Under the pieces are notes generated by a model. It had not been told where the DNA came from. It saw only the letters and a program-made list of their open reading frames with translations, and searched no databases. From Chlorogloeopsis sp. ULAP01 (lineage in GTDB: Bacteria; Cyanobacteriota; Cyanobacteriia; Cyanobacteriales; Nostocaceae), in NCBI RefSeq assembly GCF_030381805.1, contig NZ_JAUDRH010000001.1:310001-374000 (forward strand): a DNA stretch of 64,000 bases. Direction: 5' to 3'. Below, piece by piece: positions 44,182 through 53,700 of the stretch; position 1 is the stretch's first letter; each line of letters begins with the position of its first letter. A program made the translations under genes and the position numbers.

Positions 44182-46809
44182 TTAAAATTGCACTGACACT
44201 GTTCCCAGTACCGTCAAAGGTGCTTGAGGATAAATGTAGAAGGTATCGGTGTTGTAATACTTAGTATCAAACAGATTGCGGAAATTTAGTCCAACTTTGA
44301 AATTCTCCCGACGGTAGGATAAAGCTGCATCGACTCGCACATAGGAAGGAAGAGTGAAGGTATTTGGTAGTTGTACTTCTCGTTCAGACGCATATACAAG
44401 TCCTAAACCAAACCCTAATCCTTGTAAATTCCCTTTTTGTAATTCATAGGTAGTCCACAAACTTGCACTGTGGGCTGGGATACCAGCAATGCGATCGCCT
44501 TCAGGAATTGTATTATCTCTACTTACAAAACCATTTGCATAAGCATAGTTAGCAATAATTTTCCAGCCTGGTAGTATTTTTCCCGCAATATCTAATTCCA
44601 CACCACGACTTTTTTGTTCACCTGTAGCGATACTAAATCTAGGGTCTACTGGATCACTTGTTAACACATTCTGTTGCGTAATTTGATACAGTGCTAAGGT
44701 GGTGGAGAGGCGATTGTTCAAGAAATCTTGTTTAATCCCTACTTCAAACTGTTCCCCTGTTGTCGGTGGAAACTGCTCACCTGTACGACTCACTCTAAAA
44801 AATTGTGGGTTAAAGGAATTAGCCCAATTAAAATACAGTGATGTTGTGGAACTTGGTTGATAAACTATCCCGACTCGTGGCGAAAAGCGGGTAGTTGTTT
44901 GCTGGTTAATATTTGTATTAGTAATTTTGTTGACTACAGAGACATCATTAATATCAAATCTGACACCAGCTAATAGTTTCAAATTTTGTGAAATCTCGAT
45001 GAAGTCTTGTAGATAAACCCCCAAGTTATCTGAACTTTGTTTGCGATGTAATTCTTGCTCAAAGCTTGTGGCTTGTGCGCCATATTGGGGATTAAAAATA
45101 TCGATTGGATCTAGTGTTCCTCGGAAGTAATTAAAATCATATCCCCAACGTGATAGTTCCAGCCCTACCAGAATTTTGTGTTTGATAGAACCTGTGTTAA
45201 ATTCTCCAAATATTTCATTTTGGAGGACGTAATCTTCTTGTTTTTCTTCTGTTCTCAATGGTGAGCGTGGTAATGTTCTGCGGTCATCGCCTAGAGGCTC
45301 GAATAGTTCTACTTGACTTGTATCACCATTGACCATAATGGCACTAAAGCCTTGGCGAAACTTCCAGTCATCACTAAATTTATGCTCAAAGTTATAGCTG
45401 ACTGATGTTGAATTAAAAGTGGCATCATTAAAATTTGGTTCGCCCAAAAATCTACTAATTGGTAGTTGAAAAACTTCACGTTCTGGCGGGAAGTTATAAT
45501 CGAAGACGTAGTTATAGTTTTGTTGTTCTAGCTCTACCGTAATATTGGTTCTAGGACTAATTTTCCAGGTGAGAGCAGGTGCAACGAAGAAACTTTCATT
45601 CTCATTAAAATCGCGGAAACTACCGGAATTTTGATAGGCTAAATTCAGACGATATAACAAAGAGCGATCGCTGGTTAAGGGGCCACTGATATCAATCGTC
45701 GGACGATAAAAATCATAACTGCCAATAGTCGCACCAATGTTGTAATAAGGCTCTTCTAGGGGCTTCTTGGTGACGGTGTTGGTTAATCCACCTAAAGAAA
45801 AACGCCCTCCATACAGGACGGATGCTGGCCCTTTGAAAAACTCCACTCGCTCAATATTGGCGATATCACGACCTCCAATAACTCCAATATCTCGGAAGCC
45901 ATTGCGAAGACTCTGATAAGCCAACGAAAGACCGCGAAAGTAGTAACCCGTCAAGGAAGTTGAACCACCGTATCCTGGTAGTTCCTGAACTCCACTCACA
46001 TTTTCGATAGTTTCACCAATCCGAACTATTTGTCTGTCTTCAATTACCTGGCGGGGAACTACCTGAATTGATTGCGGAATGTCCCTGAGTGGAGCTTCTA
46101 TCTTGGTTGCTGTTGTTGCACTAGGAACACTATACCCATCCTGTTCTCCTGTCACTACTAATTCAATCGGTTCTTTCTCTTGCGCCGATGGTTCAGTAGG
46201 TGGTGCTTCACTACTAGGTTTTTGAGTATCCGGTGTTTGTGGTGGTGGTTGTGTAGGAGTCGCATCTGGTGTCACACCAAAAACTAAACCTGCATCGTCA
46301 TCAAACAACTCAACTTTCGGAAGACTGGATTCACCCACCACTACGACGCGAATACTATTAGCATCTTGATTGGTGACTATAACTTCTGCAATTCCCGAAA
46401 CTGGTTTTTCTTGGCGGAAGGAATCACCAGTTGTCAGACGCAGTTGAGCGTTAGATATATCTGCAATAAAGTTATTCCCCTCATTCTGAGTTGTGGTTTG
46501 TAGTTTGTCTGATGTGGGAGTTTCTAAAATGACTTCTAAACCGTTAGCAGTTGAGTTCAGACGTATCCCCGTGATAACTGTGACTGCTGCATTTTGTTGT
46601 TGCTCCTGCGCTAACAGTCCTTTGATGTTCGTGTGAGGAAGTTGAATATCACTGAGTTGAGGAATCTGTGCGATCAGTACTTCTGTATCCTTTGCCAAAT
46701 CTGGGCTGATCCCATCAAGCTTTTTCTCTACTTGTGCGTTTGCAGGTTGAGTACCTAATACAAAGATAGTTCCTAAAATTCCCCAATATGCACGTTGTCT
46801 TCGTTTCAA
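44182..46809 (-). CDS. TonB-dependent siderophore receptor 3 with AMIN domain
   Basis: About 875 residues: signal peptide (YWGILGTIFVLGTQPANA), AMIN domain (NGLEVILETPTSDKLQTTTQ), linker, PIELVVTGEQ, plug (APLRDIPQSIQVVPRQVI, IERVEFFKGPASVLYGGRFS) and barrel ending VLGTVSVQF. TTG 46809 with GGAG seven bases upstream is preferred, matching the TTG-AAA start of receptor 2; TTG 46827 is the longer choice. A Fur-box-like site lies at 46893-46911. It heads the importer 2 operon and is divergent from the peptide synthetase genes, so uptake and synthesis share the 46810-47700 control region. Confidence 0.95.
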   Translation of the reverse strand: MKRRQRAYWGILGTIFVLGTQPANAQVEKKLDGISPDLAKDTEVLIAQIPQLSDIQLPHTNIKGLLAQEQQQNAAVTVITGIRLNSTANGLEVILETPTSDKLQTTTQNEGNNFIADISNAQLRLTTGDSFRQEKPVSGIAEVIVTNQDANSIRVVVVGESSLPKVELFDDDAGLVFGVTPDATPTQPPPQTPDTQKPSSEAPPTEPSAQEKEPIELVVTGEQDGYSVPSATTATKIEAPLRDIPQSIQVVPRQVIEDRQIVRIGETIENVSGVQELPGYGGSTSLTGYYFRGLSLAYQSLRNGFRDIGVIGGRDIANIERVEFFKGPASVLYGGRFSLGGLTNTVTKKPLEEPYYNIGATIGSYDFYRPTIDISGPLTSDRSLLYRLNLAYQNSGSFRDFNENESFFVAPALTWKISPRTNITVELEQQNYNYVFDYNFPPEREVFQLPISRFLGEPNFNDATFNSTSVSYNFEHKFSDDWKFRQGFSAIMVNGDTSQVELFEPLGDDRRTLPRSPLRTEEKQEDYVLQNEIFGEFNTGSIKHKILVGLELSRWGYDFNYFRGTLDPIDIFNPQYGAQATSFEQELHRKQSSDNLGVYLQDFIEISQNLKLLAGVRFDINDVSVVNKITNTNINQQTTTRFSPRVGIVYQPSSTTSLYFNWANSFNPQFFRVSRTGEQFPPTTGEQFEVGIKQDFLNNRLSTTLALYQITQQNVLTSDPVDPRFSIATGEQKSRGVELDIAGKILPGWKIIANYAYANGFVSRDNTIPEGDRIAGIPAHSASLWTTYELQKGNLQGLGFGLGLVYASEREVQLPNTFTLPSYVRVDAALSYRRENFKVGLNFRNLFDTKYYNTDTFYIYPQAPLTVLGTVSVQF

Positions 46810-46892
46810 GGCTTTACTCCACACCAAAGTTTTATGAAATCAATACCAATTCAGCTGCACGCGATCACAATACGCTTGACTCTGAACTAGTT

Positions 46893-46911
46893 GTGTATGA
46901 TAATCATTCTC
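46893..46911 (-). promoter_or_regulatory. Fur-box-like site upstream of receptor 3
   Basis: GTGTATGATAATCATTCTC matches the Fur consensus at 15 of 19 positions, with an uninterrupted TGATAATCATT core, about 85 bases before the receptor start. It predicts iron repression of receptor 3 plus importer 2. Confidence 0.7.
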
Positions 46912-47104
46912 ACACACTCTAGACTATAAGTAAAAATGAAAAATTTAATCTAGAACACAACAAATTTAAATTTTTTTAAAATTTTCTGATAATTAACAAC
47001 TAGGACATAAATCAGTTTTGATTATGATTGATTTATTAAAACAGTATTGTTAATTTAGCCAAATTTTTTTTACATTCAAAATCTTTTTTTAGGTAGCAAG
47101 GGCA

Positions 47105-47123
47105 AATAAAGATAATCATTCTT
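47105..47123. promoter_or_regulatory. Fur-box-like site in the shared control region
   Basis: AATAAAGATAATCATTCTT matches at 15 of 19 positions. The flanking CTTACAATACCA repeats the sequence beside the receptor 2 site. It lies midway between receptor 3 and the synthetase. Confidence 0.6.
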
Positions 47124-47388
47124 ACAATACCAATTTAATAATAAAAGTCAAGCAGTCCAGTTTTTATTTATTAAATCAGTCTCTAATAAACCAAGTTACA
47201 AGTGAAATTTGAGTTCTGAATTAATTTATTAGATAAATTTCTTAAAATTAGACACTATGTCAAATTAATTAAAATTTATCTAACATTATTTTCTATCCAA
47301 AATATCCACATTAGTGGAGCAGCATACTATTTTATTTTGTACTCAATTTGAAACATTTTTTTATATTTGACAAAAACAAATATTAGAT

Positions 47389-47407
47389 GATAAACATTAT
47401 CATTATC
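47389..47407 (+). promoter_or_regulatory. Fur-box-like site upstream of the peptide synthetase
   Basis: GATAAACATTATCATTATC matches at 16 of 19 positions, the best in the window, 294 bases before the synthetase start. It predicts iron-regulated synthesis. Apart from these sites the 46810-47700 stretch is AT-rich (runs of A and T) and holds no gene I can support. Confidence 0.7.
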
Positions 47408-47700
47408 AAGCAAATAACAGCTACAATACTAAATTTCCAACTCCATCTAGCTAATTAATCTGCTGCGTTAAAAAGTGTTTGAGTGAAAGTTTGACTTAAT
47501 TAATTCTTAATTAGTTAAGAAATAGCAATTTTGGGGATAGAAAAATTTTCATAATCAAAAATCAGTATAGCAGCATGAAAAATGCTACTGGTAAACACGA
47601 TGGAATTATCAAATGCAATTTGATGATTTTCGCAAAAACCTAATTTGTAAGCATGAACAGTTTTACTCCACAAAAATAATCAGGTCATGGAGTGGTATCA

Positions 47701-50700
47701 ATGGATAACAACCTTTCTGAAAAATCAGTAGAGTTTTTGAGTTTGCTGGAAATTATCCGTTGGCGATCGCAAAAGCAACCGGAACAACAAGCCTATTGTT
47801 TTCTATTAGATGGAGAGGTTGAAGTCCAATCTTTAACTTATGGCGAACTAGACACTCAAGCTCAGAGTATTGCTGGCTTATTACAAGCTTGTGGAGTCAA
47901 AAAAGGAGAACGGATTTTACTACTATATCCACCAGGTTTAGAATTTATTACGGCATTTTTTGGGTGTTTATATGCAGGAGCGATGGCAATTCCGGCTTAT
48001 CCACCGCGTCCAAACCAATCCTTGTCTCGACTGAGTGCGATCGCCACTGATGCAGATTCAACAGTTGCACTGACTACAACAACAGTCTTGTCACACTTAC
48101 AGCAGCATCCAACATTCAAAACTCTGCGGTTGTTAACCACAGATAACATGATGGTTGATGACTGGTCAAATTCATGGCAACAGCCATCTATAGATAGAGA
48201 CACCCTGGCCTTTTTACAATACACTTCCGGCTCTACAGGTACACCAAAAGGCGTAATGGTGAGTCATGGGAATTTGCTGCATAACGAACTTTTGATTAAA
48301 CAGGCTATGCAGCACACAACAGAAACCATCTTTGTGGGTTGGCTACCACTGTTTCATGACATGGGTTTAGTGGGGAATATGCTCCAGCCTCTATATTTGG
48401 GGATATCTTGCATTCTCATGTCTCCAGTGGCATTTTTGCAAAAACCTGTACGCTGGCTACAAGCAATTTCTCAGTATCGCGCCACAACTAGCGGCGGCCC
48501 GAATTTTGCCTATGATTTGTGTGTGCGAAAAATTACAGCCGAACAACGAGCTAACTTAGATTTGAGTAGCTGGGAAGTCGCTTTTAACGGTGCGGAACCA
48601 ATTCGTGCGGAAACACTAGAAAAATTTGCTGTCACCTTTGCCGAATGTGGCTTTCGCCGCGAAGCATTTTATCCCTGTTACGGGATGGCAGAAACCACAT
48701 TGATTGTTTCTGGAGGCTGTAAAACAACTCCACCAATATTACAGTCAGTCCAATCAGAGGCTCTGGCGCAAAATCAGATAGTTCCAGCTAAAGCGGGAGA
48801 AATAGGCACACAGACATTGGTAGGTTGCGGTCAACCCTTAGAAGATTTGAAAATTGCTATTGTCGATCCCCAGACCTTGACTACTTGTAGCGATCGCCAA
48901 GTTGGTGAAATTTGGGTGGCGGGAGCGAGTGTGGCTCAAGGCTATTGGCATCAGCCAGAGCAAACAGAGTCCACCTTTAAAGCCTATACAAAAGACACCA
49001 AAGAAGGGCCGTTTCTGCGTACAGGGGACTTGGGATTTTTGCAGAATGGTGAATTATTCATCACTGGTCGTCTCAAGGATCTGATCGTCATTCGCGGCAG
49101 AAACTATTATCCCCAAGACATTGAAAATACAGTCCAGCAGAGCCATCCATCCCTAGAACTTCACGGTGGGGCAGCCTTTTCGGTTGATGTGGATGGGGAA
49201 GAAAGACTGGTAATTGCTCAAGAAGTCAAGCGCAGTCACCTCCGAAAAATGGATGTAGACGAGGTAATTGCAACAATCCGTGCGGCTGTCGCGGTCAATC
49301 ATGAACTACAACTGTATGGGGTACTGTTGCTCAAACCGGGAAGCATTTTGAGAACTTCTAGTGGGAAGATTCAGCGTTATGCTTGTCGGGCGAAATTTTT
49401 AGCAGGAAGTTGGGAGACTATTACCAGTAGAATTTTAGAAGGCGAGACTGGTGTAAGTGTAGCAGACGAAATTATCTCAGAACAGCCACAGCTAATATCG
49501 TACCTGCAACAGCAAGTTGCTCAAATTCTGAAAATAGAGCAATTGCACATTCAACCACAACAGCCTTTAAGCACTTGCGGTATAGATTCTCTCATGGCCA
49601 TTGAACTCCAGCACACCATCGAGACGAAATTCGGTGTAGTTTTGGCAGTTACAGACTTTTTGGCAGATGTAAGTATTAACCAATTAGCAACGGCAATACT
49701 CGACAAATTAAGCTCCCATTCAATTGACGAACCAGTACAAAAATCTCATTCGTCTGAGTATCCCCTCACTTACGGTCAGCAAGCTCTTTACTTTTTACAA
49801 CAACTAGCACCAGAAAATTCTGCTTACAACATTGCTAGGGCGGCGCGGATTCATGGTGAGTTAAATATTGCCGCATTCCACCGAGCATGGCAAATTTTAG
49901 TTGCTCGTCATCCGGCTTTGCGTACAAGTTTCACAACTATTGATGGACAACCAAGACAAAGAGTTTGTCAGCAAGTAGAAGTTTGTTGGCAACAACAAGA
50001 TGCGACAACATGGGATGAGACATACTTGAGCGATCGCTTACTAGAAATAGCATACCGTCCCTTCAATCTAGAGCAAGACCCTTTGATGCGGGTGAGTTTA
50101 TTTGCTCGCTCACCTCAAGAACATATCTTGCTGCTAGTTGTTCACCACATCATTGCTGACTTTTGGAGTCTGACGATATTAGTAGATGAGTTGGGAAAAC
50201 TTTACCAAGCCGAAATCAGCAATACACCCCTTACCCTCCCGCCTCGACCATGGCAATATGCTGACTATGTAAGCACTATAGCCAAAACGATCGCTAGTTC
50301 TCAAGGAGAAAAACTGCAAGCTTATTGGGAACAGCAACTAGCAGGAGAACTACCAGTGATGAATGTGCCTACTGACCGGATGCGGCCGCCCGTGCAAACC
50401 TATAGAGGTGATAGTGTAAGTTGGCAACTCAGTCAAGAACTAACAAATAAACTGCAAAACTTCAGCCAACAGCATCAAGCCACGCTGTATATGACTATGT
50501 TGGCAGTTTTTCAAGTCTTACTGTATCGCTATACAGGCCAAAAAGATTTATTAGTCGGTTCGCCAACTACAGGTAGAAGTCGGGCTGATTTTGCCTCCTT
50601 AGTAGGTTATTTTGTCAATCCGGTAGTATTGCGGGCAAATTTCGCTGATAATCCCACCTTTGAGCAGTTTTTACAACAAGTGCGATCGCTTGTTTTGGAT

Positions 50701-53700
50701 GCGTTAACTTACCAAGATTATCCCTTTGCACGGTTAGTTGAGCAACTACAGCCCACACGCGATCCCAGTCGCTCACCCATATTTCAAGTGATGTTTGTCT
50801 TTCAGAAAGCACACTTGCTGAATAACGAAGGATTAGGGGGCTTTGCTTTAGGAGAAGGGGGCGCAAGATTAAAATTAGGGGAACTAGAGTTAGAATCTTT
50901 CGCACTGTCCAAGCGAATAGCTCAGTTTGACCTCACCTTGGCGATCGCGCAAGTCAATGGTGTGCTATCCACTTCTTGGGAATACAACGCAGATTTATTT
51001 GATGCAGCCACTATTACCCGCATGGCTGGGCATTTCCAGACATTACTAGAAAGTATCATTGTTGACCCTAGCCAGCCTGTAGGTATGCTGCCAATTTTGA
51101 CTCAGCAAGAACAGCAGCAATTACTACTAGAGTGGAATGCTACTCAGAAAGATTACGACAGTATTTGTTTGCATCAGCAATTTGTCACCCAAGTCGAGAA
51201 GACACCGGATGCGGTAGCAGTGGTTTTTGAGCAAGAAGAAATTACTTACAAACAATTGAATCAACAGGCTAACCAATTAGCACATTATCTCCAAGGTTTG
51301 GGAGTCAAGCCAGAGGTGTTAGTTGGTGTTTACTTAGAGCGATCGCCCCAGATGGTAGTCAGTATTTTAGCGATTCTCAAAGCGGGAGGGGCGTATTTAC
51401 CTCTAGATCCCAGCTATCCGCGAGAACGTCTGGCTTTTATGCTCCAAGATGCTCAAGTTGGGGTATTGTTGACCCAAGAGAAATTTTTAGCCATTTTACC
51501 CGAACATCAAGCAACGGTGGTTTGTCTGGATAAAGACAATGAAGTTTGGGCTAGTGAAAGTATTGTTAACCCAGTGAGCGAGGTAACAACTCACAACCTA
51601 GCTTATGTAATTTATACATCCGGCTCAACTGGCAGACCAAAGGGGGTAATGAACACCCATCGCGGAATTTGCAATCGCCTAACTTGGATGCAGGAAGCTT
51701 ACCAATTGACCATAGTAGATAGAGTGTTACAAAAAACACCTTTTAGTTTTGATGTGTCGATTTGGGAGTTTTTCTGGCCTTTGACTACCGGGGCTTGTTT
51801 AGTGATGGCTCGACCAGGAGGGCATCAAGATAGTGCTTACTTAGTTAAATTAATACAAGAGCAGCAAATTACCACGATTCATTTTGTACCTTCAATGCTG
51901 CAAGTATTTTTAGCAGAACCCAGCGTTGAGGCGTGTAAATGCTTGCGGCGAGTGATTTGTAGCGGGGAAATATTACCTGTGCAACTGCAAGAGCAATTTT
52001 TTAGGCGCTTGGATGCAGAATTGCATAATTTGTATGGCCCCACAGAAGCCGCAATTGATGTCACATTTTGGAATTGCAATCGCCATTCTAGTAAAAACAT
52101 TGTCCCCATAGGACGAGCGATCGCCAACACGCAAATCTATATACTAGATAAGCATTTACAACCAGTTCCTATTGGTGTTCCAGGCGAACTACACATTGGC
52201 GGAGTAGGTGTAGCTAGGGGTTATCTCAACCAACCAGAACTCACAGCCGAGAAATTCATTGTCAATCCTTTTAGTAGTGACTCAAACAATCGCTTGTACA
52301 AAACTGGTGACTTAGCACGCTACCATACAGACGGTAGTATTGAGTATCTAGGAAGACTGGATGACCAAGTTAAGCTGCGTGGTTTCCGCATTGAGTTGAC
52401 AGAAATTGAGTCAGTCTTGACGCAACATCCATCTGTGCGGGAAGCCGTTGTTGTGATGCGGGAAACATCGGCTGTAAAACGCCAAGTTGTGCTGAATCCT
52501 CCAGAAAATAACTCAGAAATTACGGATTTACGAAACTTTCTCAAAGGGGAATTAACCGAGGAACTGCTAGTTGAATCAACAACAAAGCAACTCATCGCCT
52601 ATTGCGTTTGTCGTCATCAACCTGCACCCAATACTACTGAATTACGCCGCTTCTTAGGTGAAAAACTACCCGATTATATGATTCCGGCGGCGTTCATCAT
52701 GCTTGATGCACTTCCTGTCACACCAAATGGCAAATTAGATAAAAAATCTCTACCACATCCCAGTCAAGATAGACCTAATTTAGAAAAAGCTTTCGTCCCT
52801 CCTCACACTCTACATGAAAAGACATTGGCGCAAATCTGGAGCGAAGTTTTGGGAATTGAACAAGTAGGGATTCACGACAACTTCTTTGAGTTGGGAGGAG
52901 ATTCTATCCGCAGTATTCAAGTTGTGGCGAAAGCCCAAGAAAGAGGGTTAAAGTTCTCTGTAGCGCAGGTTTTTCAACATCAAACTATCTACAAATTATT
53001 AACAGCAATTTCTCTGAATCAACCCAATATTTTATTAACAGAGAAAACCGCAACCTTTAGCCTAATATCCGCAGATGAAAGAGATAAACTACCCAATGAT
53101 ATAGAAGATGCTTATCCTTTAACCAGGGTTCAGACTGGCATCATTTTTCATAGCCAGTACAACTTGGAATCCTTGATGTATCATGATATTTTTCAATATT
53201 ATATACGGGTTTATTTTGACTTAGATTTATTACAAATAGCGATACAAAAGCTTGTAATTCGCCATCCAATTTTGCGTACCTCTTTTGATTTGATTAACTT
53301 TGATGAGCCTCTGCAACTCGTTCATCAAAGTGCTTATATACCTGTGGTGGTAGAGGATTTGCGCTCATTATTACCAGCAGCACAAACACAGGCGATCGCA
53401 TCTTGGATTGAAATTGAAAAACATCAGCGTTTTGACTTGTCTTGTCCACCATTGATGCGCCTGTATATTCATCGTTTGACAGATGAAACCTTCTGTCTCA
53501 CTTTAAGTTGGCACAACTCAATTTTAGATGGCTGGAGTAATGCTTCTCTCTTAACAGAATTGTTACAGCGTTATCATGCTCTGTTGAATGGAGAAGAAAA
53601 TCAGATAGAATCACCACCAACAATTTCCTATCGGGATTTTGTCGCTGTCGAAAGTCAGATTTTGCAATCTCCAGAATATCAAAACTATTGGCAGCAAAAA

